The position numbers and the translations under genes are program-made. This document shows positions 1-8,485 of a DNA stretch of 58,242 bases, piece by piece. Position 1 is the first letter of the stretch; every line of letters starts with the position of its first letter. The notes beneath the pieces were generated by a model. The model worked only from the letters and a program-made list of their open reading frames with translations. It ran no database searches and was not told where the DNA came from. This DNA is from JBAZDC01 sp041654595 (GTDB taxonomy: Bacteria; Pseudomonadota; Gammaproteobacteria; Burkholderiales; Burkholderiaceae_B): positions 1 through 58,242 of the forward strand of contig CAZKBT010000012.1 in NCBI GenBank assembly GCA_964551305.1. The letters run 5' to 3'.

Positions 1-78
1 CAGCAACGCCCCCCCCCCCCCCCATCCGGGATTCCCTTTGCAGGCGCCGTCGGTCCAGATTTCCACCACTTTACTCAC
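1..78 (-). CDS. rnhA: Ribonuclease HI, N-terminal part (runs off the left edge)
   Basis: Reading leftwards from a GTG at 78, the protein starts VSKVVEIWTDGACKGNPG, the N-terminal strand of RNase HI with the first catalytic Asp in TDGACKGNPG. The enzyme removes RNA from RNA-DNA hybrids. An aaagga ribosome-binding site lies just upstream; an ATG at 85 is ruled out because its frame stops after four codons. After NPG the family reads PGGWGALL; here a run of 15 G (C on the plus strand, 9-23) gives WGGGGALL, the right length and in frame but the wrong residues, so the run is probably a sequencing artefact. The neighbouring methyltransferase and gloB match the usual Bordetella-type order. Confidence 0.85.
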   Translation of the reverse strand, partial: MSKVVEIWTDGACKGNPGWGGGGALL

Positions 79-149
79 GAAACATCCTTTTATTCGTTCT
101 TCGACGGCGCCCGACCGCCACGACCCGCCCGCCCGCCCAGGGCGTTTAT

Positions 150-908
150 CTAATGTTTATCCATATACCGTCCAGCCACCACCGCCTGGCGGCGCACCCG
201 GGGCTTCCCGGCCTTCCACGATGCCGGACCCACGAGGCGCACACCGGCCACCCGCTTTACCGCCGACACCACGTAGACGCTGCCGCACACCGCCCACCAG
301 CGGTCCCCCGCCGCCTCCATGAAGGACCAGCGGTCGAGCCACAAATCGGTCTTGCACAAAGGCGCATAGCAGCCGAAGCGGCCGCGCTCGGGCTCGAGCG
401 ACAACAGGGCGAACCAATCCTTGAGCCGCGCCAGCGAGACCTGCTCGTGAGCCGGGACGGGGAGCAGCGGATCCAGCCCCGGTATGCGTTCGCGCACGCC
501 CCACAGGCTGACCGGATTGAATCCGGATATCACGACACGGCCTTCGGGCATCAGCACGCGCTCGGCCTCGCGCAATACCTGGTGGGGGCTGCCCACTCCC
601 TCCAGCCCGTGCGGCAATACGAGCAGATCCACGCTCTGGGCGTCGAACGGCATATTCTCGGGATCGACGACCAGGCTGGTCCCCGATTGCGCCGCGCCGC
701 TTTCCAGCAAGTGGGCGCGCCAGCGGTTGGGAATCCGGTTCGCCTGCAGTAAATCCCAATGCGGCAGGCCGATTTGTATGGCATGATAGCCAAAAATGTT
801 GCTGACCATGGCGTCAATCCGGCCTTGTTCCCATTTGCGTACATATCGGCCGGGAGGCGTGTCCAGCCACTGGCCGAACTCCACTATCAAAGATTGATCC
901 ACAGGCAC
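150..908 (-). CDS. SAM-dependent methyltransferase (type 11)
   Basis: A 252-residue protein starting at GTG 908 (VPVDQSLIVEFGQW). The middle carries the class I methyltransferase pattern: a strand near residues 95-100 (VDLLVLPHGLEGV) followed by HQVLREAERVLMPEGRVVISGFNP, the methyltransferase-11 motif after the SAM-binding strand. The usual acidic motif I glycine loop is degenerate, as in the family normally found beside gloB and rnhA in beta-proteobacteria. The substrate is unknown. It is divergent from gloB with only 38 bp between starts, and rnhA follows 72 bp downstream on the same strand, so the two may be co-transcribed. Confidence 0.85.
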   Translation of the reverse strand: MPVDQSLIVEFGQWLDTPPGRYVRKWEQGRIDAMVSNIFGYHAIQIGLPHWDLLQANRIPNRWRAHLLESGAAQSGTSLVVDPENMPFDAQSVDLLVLPHGLEGVGSPHQVLREAERVLMPEGRVVISGFNPVSLWGVRERIPGLDPLLPVPAHEQVSLARLKDWFALLSLEPERGRFGCYAPLCKTDLWLDRWSFMEAAGDRWWAVCGSVYVVSAVKRVAGVRLVGPASWKAGKPRVRRQAVVAGRYMDKH

Positions 909-946
909 ATGTGCTCCTTTGCATGACGGCCGTCAACCGCCCAACG

Positions 947-1738
947 ATGAATACTACCCCGTACTCGCTCTTGCCGCTCCCCGCGTTCAATGACAACTAC
1001 ATCTGGCTGGTGCATCGCGACGGCCACGCCATGGTGGTCGATCCCGGGCAGGCCGAGCCCGTGGCGCGCGCCCTGGACGAACTAGAATTGACGCTGGACG
1101 CTGTCCTGCTGACGCACCACCATGCCGATCACGTCGGGGGTGTGTCGACATTACAACAGCGAACCGGCGCCATCGTCTACGGCCCGGCGACGGAAAAACT
1201 TCCTGCCTGCGACCATCGCCTGGCCGAAAACGACACGGTGAACTTGCCGCAACTGGGGTTGCGGTTCCACGTCCTGGACGTGCCCGGCCATACCGCCGGA
1301 CACATCGCATATTACGGGGACTTGAATCCGTCGCAGCACGTGCTTTTCTGCGGCGACACGTTGTTCGCCGCCGGCTGCGGCAGGTTATTCGAGGGCACGC
1401 CTTCGCAAATGGTCGAATCTCTGGGTAAACTACAGGCTTTACCGTCGGCTACACTTGTTTGCTGCGCGCACGAGTACACTTTGGCGAACCTGCGTTGGGC
1501 GCTCCAGGTGGAACCCGACAATCCCGTTCTGCAAGATCGATGGGAAACAGCCTCCCTGCAGCGCGCCAGGGGAGAGCCCACCCTGCCTTCTTCGATCGAT
1601 GCGGAATGCCGCAGCAACCCGTTTTTACGTTTGTCGCATGCGCCGGTCGCGAATGCCGCTGCCCGCTACGCCGATTCGGCGCTGGCCGGGCCGGTCGATG
1701 TGTTCGCCTGTCTGCGTGACTGGAAGAATAACTTTTGA
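947..1738 (+). CDS. gloB: Hydroxyacylglutathione hydrolase (glyoxalase II)
   Basis: Hydrolyses S-lactoylglutathione to lactate and glutathione, the second step of methylglyoxal detoxification. The metallo-beta-lactamase metal motif THHHADH is at residues 56-62, followed by PGHTAGH, FCGDTLFAAGCGR and CAHEYTLANLRWA, all in family order. Length is 263 residues from ATG 947 (MNTTPYSLLPLPAFNDNYIW), which is the usual N-terminus; an in-frame ATG at 911 would add 12 non-conserved residues. It stops 10 bp before mltD on the same strand. Confidence 0.96.
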   Translation: MNTTPYSLLPLPAFNDNYIWLVHRDGHAMVVDPGQAEPVARALDELELTLDAVLLTHHHADHVGGVSTLQQRTGAIVYGPATEKLPACDHRLAENDTVNLPQLGLRFHVLDVPGHTAGHIAYYGDLNPSQHVLFCGDTLFAAGCGRLFEGTPSQMVESLGKLQALPSATLVCCAHEYTLANLRWALQVEPDNPVLQDRWETASLQRARGEPTLPSSIDAECRSNPFLRLSHAPVANAAARYADSALAGPVDVFACLRDWKNNF

Positions 1739-1748
1739 CCCAACCCTG

Positions 1749-3167
1749 ATGATCTCCATAAAAAAATTATTCCTCATTCTTTTCGTCGCCATCCTGTCGG
1801 GATGCGCGGCCCAGAAACAGACTCCAGTCAATCCGTACGGCCCCGCGAAAAAAACGTACTCGGCGGCGGAAACCTCCCGAACCATCGACCTGACCAACCC
1901 GCCCCAGGACCTGTGGGACCGGATACGCCGCGGCTTCGCCGTCCCCAATCTGCAAGACCCCTTGGTCGATCACTGGACCAATTATTACGCGTCGCACCCC
2001 CAATCCGTGCTGACGATGAGCAAACGCGCCAGCAAGTACCTTTATCACATCGTCGAGGAACTGGAGCAGCGCGGCCTGCCCACCGAGCTCGCCCTGCTGC
2101 CCTTCGTGGAAAGCGCCTACAACCCCGTCGCTTATTCCAAGGCGAAGGCATCCGGACTCTGGCAGTTCATACCCAGCACCGGACGGCACTACAACCTGGA
2201 ACAAGACTGGTGGCGCGACCAGCGCCGCGATCCGATCGCATCGACCAACGCCGCGCTGGACTACCTGTCCTATCTCTATGACTTCCAGGGCGACTGGTAT
2301 CTGGCGCTGGCCTCCTACAATTGGGGCGAAGGCTCGGTCAAACGGGCGATGGAAAAGAACGCCGCGGCGGGCATACCGACCGATTACGGGTCGCTCACCA
2401 TGCCCGAGGAAACCCGCAACTACGTGCCCAAGCTTCAGGCCATCAAGAACATCATCACTGCGCCGAGGACCTACGGCCTGACCTTGCCGGCGGTCAGCAA
2501 CACGCCCTATTTCACGACCATACAGAAAACGCGCGACATCGACGTCGCCGTCGCCGCCAGGCTGGCGGAAATGACGGTGGAGGAATTCACGGCGCTGAAT
2601 GCCTCCTACAACCGCCCCGTCATACTGGCCGAACACAAGCCCACGCTGATCCTGCCCACCGACCGCCTGCCGATCTTCCAGGCCAACTTGGCCGCTTACG
2701 AAGGCAAGCTGTCTTCTTGGAGCACCTACAAGAGCAAGAAGGGCGAGAGCTACGCCTCTATCGCCAAGCGGCATGGCATCACCCTGGCGCAGCTGCGCCA
2801 GGCCAACGGCCTGGGCAATCGCCAGACCCGGGCGCAAGCGCAAACCCTGCTGGTTCCCGCGACCGGATCCCAGGGCGGCATCCAGCTGGCCTCTTTGGAA
2901 CCCCAACTGCCGCCGCGCAGCGCCACAACGAGCACGACGACGCCATCCTCGACGGCGCGGGCGTCAACCGGCAAGCGCGACATCGTCGTTCTACGCAGGG
3001 GCGCCAACGTGCGCATGCATACGGTCAGGCGCGGCGATACGCTCTTTTCCTTGGCCAAGCGCTACAACACCTCGGTCAGCGAGCTACGCAAGTTGAACAA
3101 CCTGAAGGGCAACAAGCTGGCCCAGGGCGCCAAACTGCGCGTGCCTGGAACCGGCGTGCGCGGCTGA
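1749..3167 (+). CDS. mltD: Membrane-bound lytic murein transglycosylase D, lipoprotein
   Basis: Cleaves the glycan strands of peptidoglycan, leaving 1,6-anhydromuramic ends. The 472-residue protein begins with a lipoprotein signal (MISIKKLFLILFVAILSGC, lipobox LSGC), so it is anchored to the outer membrane. The SLT domain spans about residues 95-240, with catalytic Glu121 in FVESAYNP and the helical motifs SGLWQFIPSTG and ALASYNWGEGSV. Two LysM peptidoglycan-binding repeats follow, near residues 327-370 and 424-470. A start at 1749 was chosen because it gives the lipobox; the open frame continues upstream inside gloB. Directly follows gloB in the same direction. Confidence 0.95.
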   Translation: MISIKKLFLILFVAILSGCAAQKQTPVNPYGPAKKTYSAAETSRTIDLTNPPQDLWDRIRRGFAVPNLQDPLVDHWTNYYASHPQSVLTMSKRASKYLYHIVEELEQRGLPTELALLPFVESAYNPVAYSKAKASGLWQFIPSTGRHYNLEQDWWRDQRRDPIASTNAALDYLSYLYDFQGDWYLALASYNWGEGSVKRAMEKNAAAGIPTDYGSLTMPEETRNYVPKLQAIKNIITAPRTYGLTLPAVSNTPYFTTIQKTRDIDVAVAARLAEMTVEEFTALNASYNRPVILAEHKPTLILPTDRLPIFQANLAAYEGKLSSWSTYKSKKGESYASIAKRHGITLAQLRQANGLGNRQTRAQAQTLLVPATGSQGGIQLASLEPQLPPRSATTSTTTPSSTARASTGKRDIVVLRRGANVRMHTVRRGDTLFSLAKRYNTSVSELRKLNNLKGNKLAQGAKLRVPGTGVRG

Positions 3168-3204
3168 CACTTATACATCACAAAAAAACAAGGGTACGAA
3201 ACAT

Positions 3205-3987
3205 ATGGGTTTCCTGAAAGGCAAACGCATTCTGGTGACAGGCGTCATCTCCAACCGCTCCATCGCCTACGGCATCGCCCAGGCCTGCCGCCGGCAGGGC
3301 GCCGAACTGGCGTTCACCTACGTCGGCGAGCGCTTCAAGGATCGCGTTACCGAATACGCCGCCGATTTGGACAGCGATATCGTCCTGCCCTGCGACGTCG
3401 CCGAAGATGCGCAGATCGACGAAGCCATCGAACAGCTCAAGCAGCGCTGGGATGGATTGGATGGGCTGGTGCACTCCATCGGCTTCGCGCCGCGCGAAGC
3501 GATCGCGGGGGATTTCCTGGAGGGCCTGTCGCGCGAAGGTTTTCGCGTCGCCCACGACATATCGGCCTACAGCTTTCCGGCGCTGGCGAAGGCGGCATTG
3601 CCTTTGCTCAAGGGCCGCAACAGCTCGGTGCTGACGCTGACCTACCTGGGCGCCGAGAAAGTCGTCCCCAATTACAACACCATGGGCTTGGCCAAGGCAT
3701 CGCTGGAAGCCAGCGTGCGCTACCTGGCCTCGTCGCTGGGCCCCTTGGGCATACGCGCCAACGGCATTTCCGCCGGCCCCATCAAGACGCTGGCCGCCAG
3801 CGGCATCAAGGACTTCAGCGGCATCCTGAAGTTCGTCGAGGCCCAGGCCCCGCTGCGGCGCAACGTGACCATCGAGGATGTCGGCAACGTCGCCGCCTTC
3901 CTCATGTCGGATCTGGCCGCGGGCGTAACCGGCGAGATCACGCACGTCGACGCCGGCTTCTCAACGGTCGTGCCCGGTTTCGAATAG
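3205..3987 (+). CDS. fabI: Enoyl-[acyl-carrier-protein] reductase (NADH)
   Basis: Performs the last reduction of each fatty-acid elongation cycle. The 260-residue short-chain dehydrogenase starts MGFLKGKRILVTGVISNRSIAYG, the atypical FabI glycine motif, and carries Tyr157 and Lys164 in NYNTMGLAKAS (the Y-x6-K pair of FabI). ISAGPIKTLAASGI is the substrate-lid region. Its stop is only 3 bp from the stop of the convergent GST-like gene, leaving no room for a terminator between them. Confidence 0.97.
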   Translation: MGFLKGKRILVTGVISNRSIAYGIAQACRRQGAELAFTYVGERFKDRVTEYAADLDSDIVLPCDVAEDAQIDEAIEQLKQRWDGLDGLVHSIGFAPREAIAGDFLEGLSREGFRVAHDISAYSFPALAKAALPLLKGRNSSVLTLTYLGAEKVVPNYNTMGLAKASLEASVRYLASSLGPLGIRANGISAGPIKTLAASGIKDFSGILKFVEAQAPLRRNVTIEDVGNVAAFLMSDLAAGVTGEITHVDAGFSTVVPGFE

Positions 3988-3990
3988 AAA

Positions 3991-4689
3991 TCAGGCCGCC
4001 GGCTCGGTGTCGGCGGACCCATCTTCCGATTCAACGGGAAAATAGCGGGGCTGGTCCCCGCTTTTCCATGCCGGATACTTTTGCATGATCCGCTCGAACA
4101 GCTCCGACCGCATCCATGCCGTCAACCAGCGGCTCAAGCCCGGCCAGTCCTGTCCATCGAACCACGCTTTGTCCACGTGGGCGAACTGGCGCACGAATGG
4201 CAGGACGGCCATGTCGGCCAGCGCGGCTCGCCGCCCGAACAAATAGGCATCCGTCCGAAGCCGGCAGTCCAATTCGTGCAGCCATGGCCGCGCCTGTTCC
4301 CGATACGGGATGCCCGACGCCAGATCATAGCGATCGGGGTATTTGTATCGGTCCAGGCAACGCTTGAAGCTTGCGTCGCATTCGCGGATCATGGCCAGCA
4401 TTTGCGCCAAGTCGCCGGATTCGGGCTGCATCCAGGACCACGGATCATGGCGGCGCAGCGCCCAGAGCATAATGTCCAGGCTCTGGTCGATCACCGTGCC
4501 ATCGGCCAGCACCAGAACCGGCACCGTCGCCTTGGGCGAGACGGCCAGCATCGCTTGCGGTTTGTCGCGCAGGACAACTTCCCGCAGCTCGCAACGGCTG
4601 TCGCCGGCCGCCAGCGCCAAGCGCGCCCGCATGGCATACGGGCAACGGCGAAAGGAGTAGAGGACGGGAAACGCCGGCATACCGTTCAT
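3991..4689 (-). CDS. Glutathione S-transferase-family protein
   Basis: A 232-residue protein with a thioredoxin-fold N-terminal half (PVLYSFRRCPYAMRARLAL, Cys16 in a CPYA motif, then VPVLVLADGTVIDQSLDIMLW, which is the cis-Pro and glutathione-binding SQSI-like segment) and an all-helical C-terminal half from about residue 100. The CPYA motif suggests a glutaredoxin-2/omega-like class with a catalytic Cys rather than Ser or Tyr. Substrate unknown. It converges on fabI with a 3-bp gap and trhO lies 23 bp upstream on the same strand. Confidence 0.85.
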   Translation of the reverse strand: MNGMPAFPVLYSFRRCPYAMRARLALAAGDSRCELREVVLRDKPQAMLAVSPKATVPVLVLADGTVIDQSLDIMLWALRRHDPWSWMQPESGDLAQMLAMIRECDASFKRCLDRYKYPDRYDLASGIPYREQARPWLHELDCRLRTDAYLFGRRAALADMAVLPFVRQFAHVDKAWFDGQDWPGLSRWLTAWMRSELFERIMQKYPAWKSGDQPRYFPVESEDGSADTEPAA

Positions 4690-4712
4690 TGCCTTTTCGG
4701 GGGCGACGCGCG

Positions 4713-5684
4713 CTAGGACGGATCCGCCGTCTCGCCTTCGGCTTCGCGCCGCGCTTGCAAGCGCGCGCCGATGTGCCGTTGCCTGCGCGCCTTGGCCAGA
4801 TTCACTTGTTTTTGCCGCTCGCGAAATCGCTCGAGCTGTTCCTCACTGTGCGTGCCGTGGCAATGCGGGCAACTGACGCCTTCTTCGTAAAGAGGTGACT
4901 GCTTGTCCTGCTTTCCCAACGGCAGCCGGCAGGCCCGGCACAAAGTGTAGTCGCCGGGCTTGAGTCCATGCCCGACGGACACCCGCTCGTCGAAGACGAA
5001 GCACTGGCCTTGCCACAGGCTATCGGATTCGGGGACTGTTTCCAGATATTTGAGCACGCCCCCTTCGAGGTGGTAGACCTCGTCGAAGCCGAGCGTGCGC
5101 ATGTAGGCCGTGGATTTCTCGCAGCGTATCCCGCCCGTACAGAACATGGCGACCCTGGCGTTCCCGCGGCCGAGCAAGCCGCCTTCTGCCTTCTGCTCAT
5201 CGATCCATTGGGGGAATTCGGTAAACGTCGTCGTGCGCGGATTGACGGCACGGGCGAAAGTGCCGATGGACACTTCGTAATCGTTGCGCACGTCGACCAC
5301 CACGACATCGGGATCGGAAATCAAGGCGTTCCAGTCCTGCGGCTTGACGTAGCGGCCCGCCATCCTGGCGGCATCCACCGCGGGGACGCCCATCGTCACG
5401 ATTTCGCGCTTCAGTTTGACCTTCATGCGGTAGAACGGCATGGCGTCGGCCCGGGACTCCTTGTGTTCCAACTCCGCCATCCGGGGATCCTGGCGCAGAT
5501 AGGCCAGGACCTCGCGCACGCCCCGCTCCGGACCGGCGATCGTGCCGTTGATGCCTTCTTCGGCCAACAGCAGCGTGCCTTTGACCTGGCGCGCTTCGCA
5601 AAAATCGAAAAGAGGCTGCTGTTTGGACGCAAAATCGGGAAGCGACACGAACTTGTAAAGCGCAGCGACGAGAAAATCAGCCAT
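4713..5684 (-). CDS. trhO: tRNA uridine(34) hydroxylase, rhodanese-related (TrhO/YceA)
   Basis: TrhO hydroxylates uridine 34 of certain tRNAs, giving ho5U. The 323-residue protein has the family layout: an N-terminal acylphosphatase-like domain (MADFLVAALYKF to about residue 95), a rhodanese domain with the active-site Cys182 in MFCTGGIRCEKS, and a Cys-rich tail (CRACR, CPHCHG) with a charged C-terminus. ATG 5684 was chosen because MADFLVAALYKF is the normal start; the frame stays open 26 codons upstream. Divergent from the membrane hydrolase at 5795. Confidence 0.92.
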   Translation of the reverse strand: MADFLVAALYKFVSLPDFASKQQPLFDFCEARQVKGTLLLAEEGINGTIAGPERGVREVLAYLRQDPRMAELEHKESRADAMPFYRMKVKLKREIVTMGVPAVDAARMAGRYVKPQDWNALISDPDVVVVDVRNDYEVSIGTFARAVNPRTTTFTEFPQWIDEQKAEGGLLGRGNARVAMFCTGGIRCEKSTAYMRTLGFDEVYHLEGGVLKYLETVPESDSLWQGQCFVFDERVSVGHGLKPGDYTLCRACRLPLGKQDKQSPLYEEGVSCPHCHGTHSEEQLERFRERQKQVNLAKARRQRHIGARLQARREAEGETADPS

Positions 5685-5794
5685 AACCCCACATTCCAGA
5701 AAAAGGAGCCATCGCCGGCCGACCGCGCGACGAGCGCTCCAAACCGCTATTTTACCGGGCATCGGGCGTATGGTTATCCGTTATCATGTGCGGC

Positions 5795-6844
5795 ATGGAT
5801 TCTCTTACCCAAGCCGTACTGGGCGCCGGCATAGGCGGCGCCGTATTGGGCCGGTTTCATGGACGCAAGGCTTTGCTGGCCGGCGCCTTGCTGGCTACTC
5901 TGCCCGACCTGGATGTGCTGATCGGCCAGAACGATCCCATATCGACCATGATCCATCATCGTGGTTTTTCCCACTCCGTCCTTTTCCTGTCCGTCTTCGC
6001 GCCGGCCCTGGCCTGGCTGTGGCACCGATGGCGGCCGCAACGGGACTACGGCTTTCGCCGCCTGCTTCTCGCCTTGTGGCTGATACTGGTCACGCATCCT
6101 TTGCTGGACGCCTTTACAAGCTACGGCACGCAACTGTTCTGGCCGCTGCGCCCGACACCGACGAGCTGGTCCAGCATTTTCATCATCGACCCTTTCTATA
6201 CCGTGCCTTTGGCGGCGGCCGTCGCGGCTTTCCTGCTTTTCGGCCATGGGCCACGGGTGCGGAAAGGCCTGCTCGTCGCCCTGGGATGGAGCGTCGTGTA
6301 TCTTGGCCTGTCGCTAAGCGCGAAGACGCTTGTCGAGCAGCGCGTCATCCGCGCCGTCGCGCAGGACGGCATCACCGCCGTCCGCGTATTTTCGACGCCG
6401 CAGCCGTTCTCCATCGTGCTTTGGCGGGTCGTCGTCCAGACCGATGACGATCATTACGTCGAAGCCGTCACCGGCCTGCTGGACGGCGACGCGCCCGAAC
6501 GCCAGCGCTTGCCCTTGAACAGCCATCTTGCGCGTATCCTGCCGGCGGAGCACCCTTTGACCGGCCTGCGCTGGTTCACCGATGATTGGCTGCGCTACGA
6601 CGTGATACAGGGCAAACTGGTGGTGAGCGACCTGCGCATGGGAATAGGCACCGGCTACTATTCCTTCCGCTTCCTGCTCGCCGAGCAAGATGCCCGCGAC
6701 CGAAGCTGGCGCATTCTCGTTCCCGAATATTGGCGCCGCTCGCGCGACTTGTCCCAGCTGTCGGCGACCATGCGGCGCATCCTCCACCCCACGCCGCCCC
6801 TGCCGCTGGCGCGCTGGGAAGAGCAAATGCACGTATCACCCTGA
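5795..6844 (+). CDS. YdjM-like membrane-bound metal-dependent hydrolase
   Basis: A 349-residue inner-membrane protein of the DUF457/YdjM family. It begins MDSLTQAVLGAGIGGAVLG, the standard start of this family, followed by LPDLDVL and HHRGFSHSVLF, where His and Asp are the presumed metal ligands. Several hydrophobic segments fall within residues 1-175; the rest is a soluble tail. An ATG 9 bp upstream (5786) is also possible. Biochemical role is not established for the family. Divergent from trhO. Confidence 0.85.
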   Translation: MDSLTQAVLGAGIGGAVLGRFHGRKALLAGALLATLPDLDVLIGQNDPISTMIHHRGFSHSVLFLSVFAPALAWLWHRWRPQRDYGFRRLLLALWLILVTHPLLDAFTSYGTQLFWPLRPTPTSWSSIFIIDPFYTVPLAAAVAAFLLFGHGPRVRKGLLVALGWSVVYLGLSLSAKTLVEQRVIRAVAQDGITAVRVFSTPQPFSIVLWRVVVQTDDDHYVEAVTGLLDGDAPERQRLPLNSHLARILPAEHPLTGLRWFTDDWLRYDVIQGKLVVSDLRMGIGTGYYSFRFLLAEQDARDRSWRILVPEYWRRSRDLSQLSATMRRILHPTPPLPLARWEEQMHVSP

Positions 6845-6931
6845 GCGGTCCGTTACCGGGTACACTTGGTCCGGCCCGGCGAGTCCGCCTCGACGGAGCC
6901 AAATGCGACACCATACCGAGGAGATTCCATC

Positions 6932-7414
6932 ATGTCAGCTCGAATGCCGCGTATCGCCGCTTACCTGTTTTTCCTGGCTGCGCCGCTTGCGGCTCATGCG
7001 GTCGACCATCAAGACCTGGCGCCGTACCCGGCGGCCAAAGACGGCCAGGAACGCCACGTGATCCGCCTGGACGCGCGCGCCCATGAGGAAAACTTCAAGG
7101 TTCAGATCATTATCGGCAAGACGATGGAAACGGACTGCAACCAGGCATCCTTCGGCGCGGACCTGCGGGAACGCACCGTGCAGGGCTGGGGCTATCCGTA
7201 TTACGAAGCCGCCGATATCGTCGGACCCGTTTCCACGCTCATGGCCTGCCCGGATTCGACCAAGAAAACGGCATTCGTCCAAACGACCGGCCAGGGGTAT
7301 TGGCTGCGCTATAACAGCATGCTGCCGATCGTCGTCTATGCCCCCCAAGGATACGAAGTTCGCTACCGGCTATGGGAAGCCGCCGAGCAGATTCTGCCGG
7401 CTTCGCGCAACTGA
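6932..7414 (+). CDS. eco: Ecotin-family serine protease inhibitor
   Basis: Periplasmic inhibitor of trypsin-fold serine proteases. The 160-residue precursor has a signal peptide ending AHA at residue 23; mature PYPAAKDG, TDCNQASFG, GWGYPYYEAADIVGPVSTLMACPD and LRYNSMLPIVVYAP follow ecotin throughout. The two conserved cysteines (69, 106) should form the disulfide under the reactive loop. The P1 position, Met in E. coli ecotin, is Leu103 here, still compatible with chymotrypsin- and elastase-like targets. A gaggag ribosome-binding site sits before ATG 6932; the upstream in-frame start at 6866 would spoil the signal peptide. Confidence 0.93.
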   Translation: MSARMPRIAAYLFFLAAPLAAHAVDHQDLAPYPAAKDGQERHVIRLDARAHEENFKVQIIIGKTMETDCNQASFGADLRERTVQGWGYPYYEAADIVGPVSTLMACPDSTKKTAFVQTTGQGYWLRYNSMLPIVVYAPQGYEVRYRLWEAAEQILPASRN

Positions 7415-7446
7415 CGCATCGCCTCCGTTGACGGGATGCCCGGCGC

Positions 7447-8313
7447 TCACTCGCCCAGCGCTCCCCGCAAGCCCCAATACATGGCCGGCCCCACCGACGT
7501 TCCGTGAGTCGCGCCGGTTATGATCTGAAAACGAACCGACGCGAGTCCCTCGTCGGCCAGCAAGCCGGCCAATTCGCGATTGCCGTCCACCATGCGTCTG
7601 GACTGACGCCGCTGCAGGTTGGCCGCAAGCCGAGGGTCGTTGCGCGCGAACTCCTCCGGGCTGGCCGATTGCTCGTATTCGCCCACCGACATCCAAACCG
7701 AAGGCGTCCCGGCATGCGGCGCCGCTTGCCCCTCAGTGCCCGAGGCCGCCTGCTTCACACGTCTTTGCAAATAGCGGTCGGCCCACCATACCGAAGCGCT
7801 GGAAGACACATAGGCCCGGAAGGCTTCGGGCTGCCGCAGCATGGTATCCAGCACGAACAGCCCGCCCAGGGAATGTCCCAGCAGGTACTGGCGCTGCACG
7901 TCGACGGAGTACAGCAATGCCAGCAACGGCCGCAGCTCGGCTTGGATGAAACTCAGGAAGGCCTGCGCGCCGCCTGTTCCCGATGGTTGCTCCCGGTCGA
8001 AGCCGGGGCCGCCGTCGACACGAGGCGTGTAATCGAACTCGCGCCGCGTCTGGCCCGGATAGCCGATGCCCACCAGGACGGCCGCGGGCCAGGAGCCATC
8101 CCGCCTGCCGCTGGCCCGCTTGTCCGCTTCATCCAGCAAGCGCAGCAACGACTCCTCGCCCAGGATATAGGCAACGGGCCAGCCCGCCCGCGGCGCGGGT
8201 TCGGACGGCACGACCAGGGACAAGCGGTAGGCCTGGCCATCGGACGCGGCAATGGTACGGATTTCCGGGGTCAACACGATTCTCCTGTCTCCTTCTGTCC
8301 TTGCTTTTCGCAT
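7447..8313 (-). CDS. Alpha/beta hydrolase, IroE/Fes-like siderophore esterase
   Basis: A 288-residue esterase of the COG2819 type. The nucleophile is Ser148 in YLLGHSLGGLFVLD, the oxyanion strand precedes it (AAVLVGIGYP), and a C-terminal His lies in ATHGTSVGP. VGIGY-x-REFDYTPR and SASVWWADRY are typical of IroE and related trilactone siderophore esterases. No signal peptide is evident, so it probably acts in the cytoplasm, opening the ester backbone of an imported ferric catecholate to release iron. It is divergent from the siderophore importer, with Fur-like sequence between, and a second esterase of the same family ends that importer operon. Confidence 0.85.
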   Translation of the reverse strand: MRKARTEGDRRIVLTPEIRTIAASDGQAYRLSLVVPSEPAPRAGWPVAYILGEESLLRLLDEADKRASGRRDGSWPAAVLVGIGYPGQTRREFDYTPRVDGGPGFDREQPSGTGGAQAFLSFIQAELRPLLALLYSVDVQRQYLLGHSLGGLFVLDTMLRQPEAFRAYVSSSASVWWADRYLQRRVKQAASGTEGQAAPHAGTPSVWMSVGEYEQSASPEEFARNDPRLAANLQRRQSRRMVDGNRELAGLLADEGLASVRFQIITGATHGTSVGPAMYWGLRGALGE

Positions 8314-8363
8314 GCATTCATCACCCGCCCGCCGGCGAGCATCGCCATGAAAGAGGCTACATG

Positions 8364-8382
8364 GAGAATGATAAACTGATCG
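8364..8382. promoter_or_regulatory. Candidate Fur box between esterase and siderophore importer
   Basis: The sequence gagaatgataaactgatcg matches the first ten positions of the 19-bp Fur consensus (GATAATGATAATCATTATC) at nine of ten, with a poor second half. It sits in the 172-bp divergent region between the esterase and the FecCD-type permease, where a shared iron operator would be expected. Only the left half is convincing. Confidence 0.5.
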
Positions 8383-8485
8383 TCCCTCCGTTCCCGCATG
8401 GCCTTGTACGGATGCATGCTAGTAATTCGCCGACTTTCCTCTATACTCACGACTTGGCGTAATTGTAATTAAATCTCATTTAGCC

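Noticed and set aside
8461..8482. Second Fur box just before the FecCD permease
   Set aside because: Only aaatgagat on the minus strand fits; the rest does not match well enough.
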